Shown: positions 1 through 13,045, counted from the first letter of the stretch. The stretch is DNA of 64,000 nucleotides from Haliclystus octoradiatus (GCA_916610825.1 OU744447.1:818146-882145); one strand, 5' to 3'. Notes: a model not told the origin generated them from the sequence alone. Program-made: numbers and translations.

Positions 1-201
1 AAAAGAGGATATTAAACGATATCAATTTTATCAACACACCTCCATAAATTGTCCGATGTGAACCATTAAAACTTGACTTCGGCAAACAATAAATTGATTG
101 ACACAGGCAATTGCGTGCGACCTGTAAGAAGTAATTGATTAAGCAGTTATTGTCTTGCAATCCAAAAGCATACTCAACAAAATAGAATAGGCCTACGGTA
201 C

Positions 202-3200
202 CTTAATTTTGGTGATTCATGTCTGAAAAATTGTAAGAATTTTGGAATCATCATATTTAATGGTCTATTCTGACTATCACCGTCAAGTTGAGGCGCCAAA
301 TCTTCGCAGATCTTTTTTAACGCACCAAATGCACCCTGCACAATGTAAACAGATAAACAAATAAACAAATACGACACAGACAGTCATCGTCTGTTTTATC
401 AGTACACATTGTGACATCATATCTTTGTGCTTTTGATTCAATTTGAGTGAAAAATATCAAGAATTCGTAAAATCATAAATCAATTTCTTTGAAACATATT
501 GAAATATATTGATGTAGAATTGAGATCAATAAAAGTAATTCATTTTCATATTTGTTATATTTGTTAAAAAAAATATCCAACTAAACCATGATGTCATAAT
601 CAGACATAACCCTGCAATTTGATTGGTTAATGTGTTTGGAAATTCTAGGATAAACTTGGATTTCCGTCAAAATTTGACAATAGAATTTTGTCAGAGGCCC
701 AAGGCTGAAGAAGAAAAAGAAACTAAAAGGTATTATTAAAAAAATGATATCTACAAAATATGTCTCTATTTAACAAGGACTAACACTGTGAAGTTCTATT
801 TTTCATATTTTTCATTTTTCAATGTGGAGTTCTACTAACACTTTCTCATTTCTGTCTGAGTTTTAACGATAAGAGCCTAGAGCTAGTTCCGACGCACATT
901 TAAAAATATTTTTCGACTCTCATTAGTTCAGAATATCATGGTGAAAAAGTCTAGACTATTTCCAATAAGTATCTGATAGTCAAAGTGTCCATATGATTGT
1001 TTGATTTTTTCAATAGGATTATAGTAATACACAGATTGTAGATTTGCATTCTACTTTAATCCAAGGACATTTTAGTAAGTAAACATTGAAATGAAATTGA
1101 ATTTTAAATCATTAATTTTAAATTTGAACGACCTTCAGCACAATAAGCTAACTTGAAATTTGTTTCTAAAATATCACAAAGGTTTTCTGCGATCTAATTG
1201 GTCGAAAGAGCGTGCATGAAATCCTAAGGTAAAACATGGCTCCAAAAACCGGGAAAAACCGCTAGCTTCAAAAGTTTGATTTGTGATAAAATGCAGAAAT
1301 TATAACTTTCCGATAACAATCAAATAAATGTCTCAATTATGGCAATGAATTACAAAACAATATTTAGCTCAAGATGTTTATATTTATTGAAAAGCGTCGT
1401 GAATGAGTTATTTGCCGTGCAGCATGCAAAATAAAAACACAGAATGAAAGACAATTATAGGGCTACGCTGTTTCAAGGTAAACCTTAAATTTAGATAACA
1501 ATTAGTACATCAATTTTTAGAGAACTATGTGCAATTTACATTACAAACGTTCTTGTATGTGTCTTTCTTTATTCAACAATATCTATCTTGTTGTGGGATT
1601 TATGAATTGAAATTGAATTTTAAATTGTGAATTCATGAATTGAGAATTCGCCTTCGAATGAGATTCCGACGTTTGTTTTATTTTAGAAAAGGGTTACCAC
1701 ATGCTTGCAAATGTTTGGCATACACTTGGAAAACTGTTGGAAGACACGAGTGAAGTGTTGAAAGCATTTGCCTTTGGGGGGTTTGAGCATTTAACTCTTC
1801 ACTTGTGTCTTTCAACATTCATTGTGTAGCAAATATGAATTTATACAAACAAGGCAAGTGTGGGGTACGCTAACTCTTTATTCATTTCTATAAAGATGTT
1901 CATAAAAAACTAATTAAACATGCCAAAGAAACCGCATTGAAAACTTAGTGAAATATATTAAACGATTTCAACTTAGAAATTAGAACAGTACTTTTCTTTC
2001 CCAAAATCTTAAATTGAGGCATTACTTGTTGTAGTGTTGTTCGATATTGTGATTCCTAGAAACTATCCAATTATCCGATGTTATAGTTTCAAACCCTGAT
2101 CCGATGAAAAGAACATTTATAATGTTCACTCGTCCTAGAATCCTATGATTTCATGATTTCTTAGCAAAAAAGTTTTAAATATTGAATAAGAAAAGTGAAT
2201 AATAGCAAAATAATCCCTTAATATATCAAACTTCAAATATATTGAACATACTGTGAGCTCAGTATTGTGGCGTTGTAATTATTGATTGGCATCGTCATCA
2301 TGCACCTACCTCACACACATTATATTCTTCACTATCCAACAGATGAAGTAATGTTGGCAATAACTGTGGCCATGTTGATAATTCCTTCTGCGCTATCGTT
2401 GTGATAAGTATACCAATGGTGGCACGAATAAGAGGTGATGGGTCTCCAATAGCACTGAGACATTCTGCCTTGACAAATTCTCTTGCTTCGTTTGGGAAGG
2501 TTGTATAGTTGCTTTTTACGTTATTCTTCAAAATAAGACCAGCAAGTGACCGAGTTGGTTCATCTATTTAAAAATGAGATAAGATGTAATTATTGATATA
2601 ACATAAACGTTGAGTTTGAAACTATAGAAAAAACATGAGTTTGTCATAATACCTACGACACTCACTTACAGGGTTCGACAAAAGTGGGGATCCTGGGATC
2701 CTAGACCCGGAAGGGTAGACAAAATTCAGAAGAAGATTGATATTTTAATGATTTATTAGTCAAACATGAACAAAAAAATTCAGAAGAAAATGTTGAAATG
2801 CCTCTAGGATTCCAGAAGGCTGAACCTTTTGTCGGACCCTGCTCACTTACATTAATTATAAAATACTGAATTTGGTCATTTGAATAATTCAAAATTTTAT
2901 CAAATTCCTTTGAGCCTGCTTTTAGATGCTGTCATGTCGACCACCCAGGTCGGTAATATATTAAACAACGACCAGAAGAAATACAAATAATGGAAGAACA
3001 ATACCAAGAAACATTTTGCTGCTGATAAGCTATTTTAAATGTGATTGCCATTTCATTGTGTTTGTATTGTATATCCGTATAATGTAATTAGTTCTTGTGC
3101 TAAAATATCTCTCCAGTAATTATTGTTTGCCATTGCTAAAAAGTATGACATCTTTACGATAAATTCCATAAACAAAGAAATTAGATTTTATATAATATTC

Positions 3201-6094
3201 ATCTAACTTTTTAACTCTTTCTTTTTACCTAGCCTGAAGATGATTTTAGATTAAATCGAAACTGTTGCACCAATTATTGTGTGTTTTTTATCGCATATAG
3301 GGGAGACCGGGTACACATCGGACGCTTTTCGGTTTCTGACTTCTAATTATTTTATTTTTCGCTCGAAACAAATAAATCGTATATCATTTAATAGCTAATG
3401 TGCCATGTTTAAAAGGGTAAATTGTTGGAAAGTTAAATATATTCGAGTGCCAAGTATTTGATCATTCTTTTACCCCTAGTTGAGCGGGGTGACTTCGGCC
3501 AGACTGGGGTGACTCTGGACAGTGAATTTAAACTCTCAACAATGCACGAAACAAATGTTTATTGACATCAATTGAAAGCTTCACCATTCATCTACTCAGA
3601 GAAATCAATGAAATTATTCATAAATTACAAACCATGCTAATATTTATAATTTCTTTAGCGCGTCAAAATAGTCATCGAAAGCCGTAGATTCAAGTGATAA
3701 CTCAGCAGCCCCAAACGAAAACAAAACATGCTCGTAAATCAACAAGAGTAAACCAAACTCTTCGACATATATAAATTGAGACATATCTGTAATTAAATGC
3801 ACTTCATATTTGATTTTTCATCCACAATTTGATATTCTATTTAACTAGACCATATTATTTCCATATATTCTAAGCCGACGGATCACGCGTGCTCTGAAAT
3901 GTTTACACAACATCGCAGCTGGAGCGTGTCAAACTTGAATGGAATGAGAAACTTGACACCCACTTAATTTCGGATTTACCATTGTTTCACAGCTTGATAT
4001 TTTACTTCTTCATCGCTTTGCTATGTTTTGACGCTCACCCCGTTTATAAACATTGAAGAATATCATTTCTGCAGTTGAATTTTCAAAGCGCACGTGAATG
4101 AAACTTCAGTATGAGGCACACAACGTCACTGGCTTCAAAATGGTACCAAATATCAACATGTTGGTTGCGTGGATTTTCTTCGTCAAACTTTTTCTTCGAG
4201 AACAAATAATACACAAAAGCGGGACAAAGTTTCAAACCATAATAACTTTTTTATTACTTGATGAAATTATCTAAAATTTTGGCAATAGGTATGTTTTACC
4301 TTTGTATTTAACATACTGAGAGGTTGTATTTTTATTTAAACTAAAACCGTTCTGTCCGAAGTCACCCGCGTCCGAAGTGACCCCGGTCTCCCCTACCATC
4401 ATAAAATTCCTTTGAGATATGCAAAAATATACGTTCAACAAGTTTGTTATTTAGACAAGACAAAATGAATACCAAACTAAATGCTATGATCTTCATAAAC
4501 ATAACTTTGCCTTGGAATGCTATACTTTTGAAAATTTATGCAAACATTGTTTAAATCACAACTATAATACATAAATTAAACCCACCTATCGATTCTCCTT
4601 TCAAGCGGGTGAGAACATAAATTAAATAGCTATTGAAGTCTGGTAGTTGATTCAAGCGTTCCAATTTCTAGAAAGAAGCGAAAAAATATTTAAAATACAA
4701 TTATTTTCAATATCAACATCAATAGCAACAGGGTTTTTCGTATTTTATTTTATTTAATATTTACAAGCTTAATTACATCCACTAAATGAGCTAATGATCG
4801 GGGCTGCAATCATTTTGAATTTAAATTCCTAACCGGTATTAACTCAGTACATCTGGAATTAGTGTTGTCAGTGACATGAAAAAAGCATAATAACATCATC
4901 AAAAATGTTCATACCAATTACCATACCAGTTCAGATGTTCGATGCCAATTATTTATATGCATATTATTCATAATAATCGACCGATTAATCGGATTTTCCA
5001 ATTATTTTCCAACCAAACAAATTAATACAAAAAGAGCATGACACAAAATGTGATCATAAGCAGGAATCGACAAAATGTTTTACCTTGCGCAAACCTCAGC
5101 TCTTTAAATAAACATTTGAGTAACTTTACTGACATGTAACAAAATGTAAATTTTATTTTTCATATTTTTCTAATTATTTTAGCTTTATATACAGCATTTC
5201 GCTTTTTCCTCCTGAATTTTGCAAGCCTTCTGCAAACCAGGCTTCAAAGTTTCCGGACTTAGTTGTACCCTGTTCATGATTTTGTAGCTATCAAACAATT
5301 CGGCATTATATAATGCAAAGGTCAATCCTGCAACTAGCTGAATAAAAATAAAGGAAGTATATTGTTTTGTTTATTATTTTAAGGTTTTGAGGATAGCAGA
5401 ATGTTTTTTAGTCTTTTGTTTCCACGTAAAGAAGCTTATAGCTCATGTGGTTGCATGTAATATTATAAATGTCAAAGCAAAAGAGAATTGCACACACACA
5501 ATGGCTATTTCATGAATTGAAAAATATACAATATTTGATCATGTGTCTGCAAACATCTATGCTGCTATCAAATGTATCTGAGTGTCTAATTGACACATTA
5601 AATAATTTCAAAATCAAAATGATGGCTTTTAGGGGGTCTAACTCGAAAGCTTGAATGCAACATTATTTATTTGGACAACGTGATGATGATCAAGAAGCAA
5701 CTAAAGCAAGCTCAATAAAAAAAGCTCGTAATTCGTTCAACTTGGGTGCACTTGCTTGGTTTGGATGTCATGGTATCGTCCATATAGTTCATCACTAGTT
5801 TTATATAGGCTACCATTTCACTTCAATGGATAAACTAAAAAGAGTTTTTAACTTTAAAATCCAAGAAGATTTGAGGGCAAGAATTTCTCAACATGTATAG
5901 GCCTATGTAAAATAACCTAAATAAATCAAATCTACGCATTTTCAATTCACATTCAATTTTAATAATAACTAATGCATGATTCTTACTTGTTGAACATTTC
6001 TCTGTACTTCAGTGTTGGGGTTCAAACTATCTTTTAAAAGTTGTAAAATATGTTCTAAACCTTCTTGCATCGGTTTCCAATTTGAACCGTCCAT
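202..6094 (-). CDS. TNPO1: Transportin (karyopherin-beta2), N-terminal exons, partial
   Basis: Nuclear import receptor of the importin-beta family. In other animals it carries PY-NLS/M9 cargoes such as hnRNP A1 through the nuclear pore and releases them on RanGTP. Four coding exons are visible, read right to left: 5987-6094, 4586-4667, 2310-2563 and 202-335. All have GT-AG borders and their phases join, giving the first 192 residues. These are the N-terminal HEAT repeats that bind Ran, with family stretches such as [16 protein letters not shown] and [19 protein letters not shown] that align closely with vertebrate TNPO1/TNPO2 from memory. The start [20 protein letters not shown] matches the family N-terminus. 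The remaining roughly 700 residues lie beyond the left edge. Introns carry transposons, including a 1.1 kb inverted-repeat element and a hAT MITE. TNPO1 and TNPO2 cannot be told apart here. Confidence 0.93.
1713..1833. repeat. Fold-back (hairpin) element
   Basis: Imperfect inverted arms around GTTGGAAGACACGAGTGAAG (left) and CTTCACTTGTGTCTTTCAAC (right), separated by about 40 bases, in transportin intron 3. It looks like a small MITE. No coding content. The rest of this intron (336-2309) shows nothing I can identify. Confidence 0.5.
2669..2841 (+). mobile_element. hAT-type MITE, copy 1
   Basis: A 173-bp element with terminal inverted repeats of the form CAGGGTYCGACAAAAG at the left and CTTTTGTCGGACCCTG at the right. 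It is flanked by a perfect 8-bp duplication, CTCACTTA, at 2661-2668 and 2842-2849. CAGGG termini with 8-bp target duplications are the hallmark of the hAT superfamily. No transposase is encoded. Related copies lie at 9656, 15746, 16108, 54374 and 55423. It sits in transportin intron 2. Confidence 0.88.
3298..4395. mobile_element. 1.1 kb non-autonomous DNA transposon with GGGGAGACCGGG termini
   Basis: Begins TAGGGGAGACCGGG and ends with the inverse, CCCCGGTCTCCCCTA. Just inside the ends are further related motifs: GGGGTGACTTCGG and GGGGTGACTCTGG on the left, and GTCCGAAGTCACCC and GTCCGAAGTGACCCC on the right. This is a clear inverted-repeat architecture with subterminal repeats. The interior has no long reading frame, so it would depend on transposase from elsewhere. 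Superfamily not assigned. Lies in transportin intron 2. Confidence 0.75.
5185..5337 (-). CDS. Unassigned terminal-exon-like coding segment in transportin intron 1
   Basis: A 153-bp open segment follows a good acceptor (TTTATTTTTATTCAG, read on the minus strand) and ends at a stop codon: 50 residues beginning [19 protein letters not shown] and ending KAKCCI. Composition looks coding rather than intronic. Only one frame is open after the acceptor. It requires an upstream exon ending in phase 0, which is what transportin exon 1 (5987-6094) provides. It could be an alternative 3' exon giving a short transportin isoform of 86 residues, the last exon of an unrecognised minus-strand gene, or a remnant. 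I do not recognise the protein family. Confidence 0.35.
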   Translation of the reverse strand, partial: LVAGLTFALYNAELFDSYKIMNRVQLSPETLKPGLQKACKIQEEKAKCCI

Positions 6095-8438
6095 CTTGAA
6101 ATGTGCTGAGATGAAAAACTTACGAGAAGAGTCTGAGAACGAAGCTTGCGCGCCTCAGCCCAGGCCGCAGGAAAAATGCAAATGACTTACTGTAAGTGCT
6201 ATTTACACAGGCAGATAACAGGCAGATTGAAACACTTGCAATAAATGAAAACTTCTCGAAAGTTCTTGCAGATAAAACTCATCATTGTAATTCTAGGTTT
6301 TACTTAAGAAATGTTTTTAGTTCAAAGAATCTGTGAGATTTAACTTACAATAAGTTGTGTTTACACCTTCAATTAGGCATAAATGTACAGTAGGTCTACA
6401 TATAATAGTCTAGTTTACGGCTTCTATGAATATTGGTCTCACATATTTGCAATTTACAGGTCTGATGAAATGTCGGTAAATCTTAAATATGCTCACTACA
6501 AGAAATGATAGGATGACATCGTCTACCGGCTGCCATTACGAAATTTTCCATTCTGGCATTCTGCTCACACATATATTTTTCGATATTCTCCCCTGCATGG
6601 CGAACCACATGAAACTAAGGCTTGCATCTGCATTCATACACCGTTATGTACATGTGCCGATCCTAAAAGATCTAATCAAAGATCGACTTCAGAATGGCGT
6701 ATGAAACGGAATAAAAACGCCTTTAATAATGGCATCGTGTCCAGGCGTTCCGAACTTCCGAACACCTTCTAACCCATTCCCAACGACTCCATCGGGTGTG
6801 GATCCATACATGGAATTCTTAGAACGGCGTCCGAATTCAAATTGTTCATGTAGTCGATCTGAAAGGCGTTCTCAACAGGAAGAGGAACGACACATGTATA
6901 GAACAGCGTATAAACCATGCATAACAACATACTGTGAACACACTGCGAACCATAAACGAAAGAAACGTAAAGTGGTATTTTAAAATGTAAGTAAATCTTT
7001 TTAAGTAAATCGTAAGTAAGGAACATTTTTCAATGACATTAGAATGTATGTATAGATTTTTAAATATGACGCGAGCAGCAGTTTAACAGTTGAATAGTTT
7101 AATAGCTAAATATAGTTTAATCTATTTGTAATCATTTATATGATAATTTTATGTTTATTTTATTTTTATTATTTTTGAGTAAAAGATAAACGAAAAAGTG
7201 TTAAATAATTACAATAATTAATGACTCATTGGCTCGTGTTGCTCTGACTTATTTAAAAATGCATCTCTTAAAGAAAATATGCATCCTGTGGTGTTTCATA
7301 TTAAAAATAACAACGACCACCAATCAATCCGGTTGTTGTTGTTGTTGTTGTTATGTCTGAACTAAATATATGTACAGAGTAGCATACTTTCGTTATTAAA
7401 AATACTTGATGAATTGAATACAGTACTGTTTCTGACAAACAGAGTTCGAATATTAGAACTCGTTTATTCAGTTGGTCTGATAAACTACTGTTATCGTAAT
7501 CGAATCAGTTTTTTTTAGGGTAATTATTATTATTGTCATCTTAATCCTAAAAGGAATACGTAGACATTTAGATGATTTGAGACGATATGTTTTTGAAAAC
7601 TGGAAAATCGCAGGTACTTCAACGGAATATTTTACAGAAATTTACTGGCCATTAATACTAACAGCTAACATCGCACAAAACTGTTGGGAGTACAAAATGG
7701 AGGCATTAAATATCAAATCTTCAAAGGGATACATGAATAATAAATCAATAATTACAAGAAGAAATCTCAAATTAAACATTATAATTATCTAAAAATAAAT
7801 TTTAAAAATAGCGATGGCATATATAGCGAGACCATGCGAGACATGTATTATTATCAAAGACGGTTTCATTTTCACTTTAACAAATATAATATGTAATCTA
7901 AATCTGAACAAAGCAAATTTAGAGGTTGAACAATATTTTAGGAAAGCCACAAAGGTCGCAAAACAGTGTATTCCGTCTGTGTTTACCAATATCTTAAAAA
8001 ATATAATCAGTCAAAAGTCAGTAAGAAAATCAGACAGTAATTGTAATATCAATATATTTCGATGTGCATAAATATCACGCGGATTTTGCATAGAAAAATT
8101 ACGGAACATGTACAAGGTTTTGTTTTTGTTATTATTATGAAATATGAAAACCCTGCCAATATATAAAGTAATTGAACCTATTGACTAATTCAGGAAAAAC
8201 GCCTCGGTAACTTAATCGCTTGTTTTTAGTTTCATTTCATTTGAAGTGGTTTTAATCGAGCTGTTCTCCGAAGTTCATAAATACTATCGAGCATTGGATT
8301 ACAAATTCTATAAAGAGGTTCGAAGTATTTGGAATAAATTTTACACCACGGGAACTTGATACTTAATACTTTACTGCCAGCGGAAAACGTGGAAAATATT
8401 GTTTATTTTGAAAGCAGTACGAAAGGAAAGAGCTCCAA
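6095..8438. other. Intergenic region between transportin and the coiled-coil gene
   Basis: Holds the presumptive transportin promoter; the first 100 bases upstream of its ATG are the only GC-richer patch. A plus-strand open frame at 6729-6983 (84 codons, with a basic HKRKKRK tail) shows no family I know and no splice or promoter support, so I do not call it a gene. There is a short GTT microsatellite near 7333. Otherwise AT-rich sequence with nothing identifiable. Confidence 0.4.
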
Positions 8439-11400
8439 ATGTTTTGCTCGTAAGTATATTTACATTATGGTTAAAGTTGTAGCAAAATTACTTTTTAAGT
8501 AATTCAGCATGTTTGTGATTTCATCTTTATAACCGAATTTTCATTTTATCGAAATAATTAATCTACTGGAATTATTATTCCGCAGACCAAAAAAATCATT
8601 TTCAAAGCGAAACAAACAGCAACAAGGAAGAAATGGAATATTGAATGTAATTACGAAGAAGTTCAAAATAAAATCCGAGGTAAGGAATCATATGAGGGTT
8701 AGTATTATTATTGTATTTATGCATCGTGTACAGTCCTGATTCAAAGGTGGATTTAGCGAAAAACATAATTTGAGAAAAGGTTGCAGTCTGGTTGCAGCTA
8801 TAGCTTGTCCATAAATGTTTGCATTTTAATATCCCAGTGAAGTTTTAAAGGCCTAATTGAATGTATTATGTGAAACAGATTCATTGAATTTTGAGTTTTT
8901 TTACTACAAAATTGTGATTTTTAAGCTTAGTAATATTTTTGCGTTGCCAAGAATCACAGCTGATCACATCTATGAATACTTGTCACGTGACTCAATTCAG
9001 TCCTTTTAATCCTCGATACACGTCATTCGCACTTACTCAAAGAAAAGCAGAAAGCGATTTTCAACATTTCTAGCATATCTATCAGATTCCCACCCGCACG
9101 ATCCCTGTTGCGTAGTGTTTGTATTTGTAGTAAGAATCGGAAGTCTAGACACAAAGCGGAGAAACTGCATCGAGAATTCTCTTTTTAGCAAATCAAATTA
9201 TTAAAGTACTTGACCAGTTAATATATTTGATTATTGAAGAGCAACTTTACAATGCTCTGTAGTTTTAATAGCAGTGGGTAGCATATGGTTTTCAATGGTA
9301 AAAATGGCTTGATGAAGACGTTTCTACCGAATACTGAAACTAGGAGAGGTTGCAAGCTTGGGGGATTTTTCTGAAGGGGGAACACCATTTCATGGCGTGG
9401 TAGAACTAATCAGAAATAATCAGCCTATTTTCAAAGACTTGTCAAGTTTTAAGTTTATGTTGCCTCTGAAAGAATACTATATTGGACCTGTTATTAGTGA
9501 CCACTGACCATGGTCATCCAAGACAGGTATAGTTAGTTTTAAACAAAAAATTTTCAGAATTTCAGTGATGTTTTGATGGGGAAACACAATGTTTCCTGGA
9601 GAAACCCCGTCCCCTTTCTATTTTCATTTAAAGTGAAGTTTAATGTGCATATGCTCAGTATCAGACAAAAGATGTAGCCTTCCGGAACAAATTTTCAACA
9701 TTTTCTTTTGAATTTATTTTTGAGGTTTGACCTATAAATTAGAAAATTATCAATTTCCTTCTGAATTTGCTCTAGCCTCCCGGGATCTAGGATCCCCACT
9801 TTTGTCGAGCCCTGCATCTGCTATACAGTATTATTTAATGTGTTTCTGCTATGACAAATGTTGTGTACATGACACAGTAAGCAAGGTTGACTTTATTGTA
9901 CTCAGTGAATCTCAAAAATGCCCCAATGAGAGCCCCTAAGAAGGAACCTGATAGGACCATGGCCATCTAGGGGCCATTCCCACTAGTTACACCCAAAAAA
10001 CATCAATGGTTTAGAACAACCCAGGGACGATTTAGTTTGTTCTCAAATTTTCAAGAATCAGAAACACAAAGTGTATATATAGTTCCTATAAAGTGAGGTA
10101 TAATGGAATAGTTTAGGTAGTAGAGGGGTACATCTTGATGACAGAAATGACACACACTGGTAAGAACGCTAGCCGGCACTGTTGAAATTCTAATAGGTAA
10201 CATTTGATGACATTTTCTCATTCAAAAACAGTTCTTGTCCATTTCTGGATAAATGTTATATGGCCCTTCTATAAATAACCACTAATTGATAACATTTACT
10301 GCTGCATTTTGTAATTTGATAAAAATTAGTTACAAGGAGAAGCATTAATATCCTTTATGATTACATTGCATGATACCAAGGGGTCAGATCAGATGCCCCT
10401 CTTACCCGAACTGTGGCTCCCTATTCCCTTAATAATGATACGGAACGTTATTTTGTATTTGTTTATATTTGGCAGCATGGAGATATTCCATCAACACAAG
10501 AAGATCACAATGATAAAATGGATAGCATTCGAAGAATGGAAATTACAAGACAAATAAAATCATTAGAAAGATATAATGAAGACTTGAGAATAGCATTATT
10601 CAAAAAAGGCAAAGATTTGTTTAATGAACCCAGAATATTTGTTGATGAAAACGTAAACGAGACAGCAATACAAAAAGAAACTGCCTTGACACAATCTGAT
10701 GGCATTCAAGATAAACTTATAACTGAATTACAAGTAGAATGCCAGGATTTAAAAACAAAAGTACACAGCCAAAGAGATTCCTTATCATTATTACGACGTA
10801 AATTGAGCGAATGGGAGGAAAGAAGTGAAGAATTATATTTAAGAGATCAGACATCTGACATTGAAATCTTACAGAAAGATAAAGAAACCTTGAAAAATGA
10901 ATTGAAAATGGCTGAAGATAAAATTGAACAATTTATAGAAGAAAATAAGACATTAATATTACGAAATAATAATCATAAAATACAAGACAGAAATGAACAT
11001 GTATGTGTAAGCGAAAGAACTGAACGAGAAACATATGAAAAAATGAGAGCTGCTATAGAAACGAAATGGAAACAAACAGAATTAGAACTTCGTACATCAA
11101 CAAAAGAATGCCAAACCTTGAAATCAACATTAGAATTAGAAAGAAAACATCACACCCCACTATTTGATGAAAATAAACAATTAAAATTAGAATTAACAGA
11201 ACGGAAAATAAACTTTGATAAAAAATTAAAATTGAACATTGAGCGTTTGAAAAATGAGCAATTTTCAAAAAACAAACTAATGATGGAATTAAAACAATTA
11301 AAAGAATATTTAGTAGAAAAAGATGAAGAGATTGCATCATTGAAAACACTTTTACAACCTCTTAAAACTTTGATGCCAATAACAGAAGATCTGTCATTGC

Positions 11401-12188
11401 ATGAGAACCAATTATCAAATAATCTAGAAAACGAAAGTAAATACAAACAATATTCTATTAATAGAAAAGAAGCAAGTGATTCTGGGATTGGACTAGAAGA
11501 AAATACCAGTTTATCTAGCATTGAGAATCGCATTGATGAAGTTGAGAATCGTTTTCATAATCTAGATGATGTCTGTGAAGTGGATAGCACAGGCAAAGCA
11601 CTACAACACAATAGTAACCATGGTGATATTAATCAATCTGATCTTACTGATGATGTCATTCAAAACAGAATGACCAATCAAGACAGTGATCAGTCTAGTG
11701 ACATAAGAAAGGCTAAGATCAATTGCCAAAGCAAGAGAAATCATAGCGATACAGTTAGACCCAGTCTTGTTCGTCAAGGAAGTAGCAGTAATAGCGATAA
11801 AGTCCGACCAAGCCTTACACGTCAAAGCAGTAGTATCCAAGATGATAACCAACCTAAACTGACTCGACAAGGAAGTAGTAAAAGTGATTTAAGAAATTTA
11901 TTATTATCACGTATGTATGGAATGCGAGACGAACCAGAACTTACTAGTCCTGCAGCAATGACGTTAGCTGTTGCTAGGAAACTACAACAAAGAAATATCC
12001 TTTGTGACTTGATGGATCCAGGTGAAAGTAACTTATATCCATCATTTGAGTCTAACGATAGTTATTACGATGGTATAAATCGACATTGTGTAAAATCATC
12101 ATCAACGATAGCAAATCTAAGAGATTTACATCCATATGAACTACATGAAAATGATAAATCATCATCCGAAGTCTCAGTATTTGATTAA
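8439..12188 (+). CDS. Coiled-coil protein of unknown identity, with SLxRQxSS repeats
   Basis: The main exon is one long open frame ending at 12188, open from about 10374. The first internal ATG followed by continuous coiled coil is at 10518 (MDSIRRMEITRQIKS). Roughly residues 10-300 from that ATG are charged heptad sequence, strongly coiled coil. The C-terminal half is Ser/Asn-rich with three spaced copies of an S/K-LxRQ(G/S)SS motif, a pattern basophilic kinases phosphorylate in other proteins. Two upstream candidate exons join in phase: 8439-8449 (ATGTTTTGCTC) and 8586-8679, encoding a basic Lys/Gln-rich stretch. Their phase does not join directly to the main exon, so an exon may be missing or they may be separate. 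Likely a cytoskeletal or centrosomal-type scaffold, but this is inference only. Confidence 0.6.
9656..9814 (-). mobile_element. hAT-type MITE, copy 2
   Basis: Same family as 2669-2841 in the opposite orientation. Left end CAGTATCAGACAAAAG is a diverged terminal repeat; right end CTTTTGTCGAGCCCTG. Flanked by near-identical 8-mers CATATGCT (9648-9655) and CATCTGCT (9815-9822), a 7/8 target duplication. An older copy, lying between exon candidates of the coiled-coil gene. Confidence 0.78.
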
Positions 12189-12955
12189 TTAATATAATTA
12201 TATTTTTGTGAAATACAGAATTTGTAAATATATTTTTATCATTTCGAAAAGAAAGCTTTAAAAATACGACATCTAATGATATTGTGATTAAGACTCACAG
12301 CAGATTAAGATTAAGATTTAAGATTTAGATTAAGATTTAACATTAAGATTTAACATTAAGATTACAATAGAACTCATCTACACAATAAAATAATTAATTT
12401 ATGAACTTGATAGGGCAGCAGGTAGTGAGCCTATGTACCAATTGGACGTTCAAGGTTTGATTACATACACAGACGAAGTAGCATTATACCTGTACAATCC
12501 AGATTTGATCTCTTTTTAATTTAATGAACAGTTCATGAACGTTTTGAATAGTTTGCAAACTCTTTGGATAGATTATCAACTTGATAAACAGTCCAGCAAC
12601 TTCCAGATAGGTATTTGGGACAGCATTCCACTGACTGTTTGCTTAATTGAATCAGATATTTCATACCACAGTCTCTGAATCAAAATCAATGATTTGATAC
12701 GGCTATTTTATATAATCTTGCATTTCATTACAGTGTATGATATAATTAGCTTTTGACAACCAATTCTTGCAATGCCAAATTCAAGATATTTTGATCCAAA
12801 TGTTTTCCTATGATGAAAAATACAGAATTAAGACAAAAGGAAAGTGGGATAGTTCCAAACTAGTTTGTGGCACAGTGCTCGTTGAAAATAATTAGGGCCT
12901 CAATAGCATGCAAGTTACAACTAAATGAACAATAACATAATTATAACCAATGAGC
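12189..12955. other. 3' flank of the coiled-coil gene; AAGATT-rich simple sequence
   Basis: Probable 3' untranslated region of the gene ending at 12188. Bases 12301-12365 are a run of AAGATT/TTAAGATT-like repeats. TTCATGAACTG-type palindromes begin near 12530. The final exon of the minus-strand ZNG1 gene would be expected between here and 13970, but I could not find it. Confidence 0.4.
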
Positions 12956-13045
12956 TGTAGAACAACCCCTGCAAATAAATCAGGAGTTAATGAACAGTTC
13001 ATGAAAATTGAGGCCATTTAGCGTTCATGAACTGTTTTCAAAGGG
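12956..13045. repeat. Dispersed repeat with GTTCATGAAC palindromes
   Basis: Contains TGAACAGTTCATGAAAATTG followed by CGTTCATGAACTGTTT. The same two blocks in the same order occur at 41222-41345, and a related cluster lies at 17931-18085. These are dispersed copies of one family defined by the perfect 10-bp palindrome GTTCATGAAC. Confidence 0.5.

Noticed and set aside
3229-3290. Another hammerhead (CTGAAGA..AAATCGAAAC)
   Set aside because: CTGAAGA, a possible stem II and GAAAC are present, but no stem III or NUH triplet follows and stem I does not pair.
6489-6983. One or two small plus-strand genes upstream of transportin
   Set aside because: Open frames of 71 and 84 codons without homology, splice signals or promoter evidence. 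Mentioned only in the intergenic entry.
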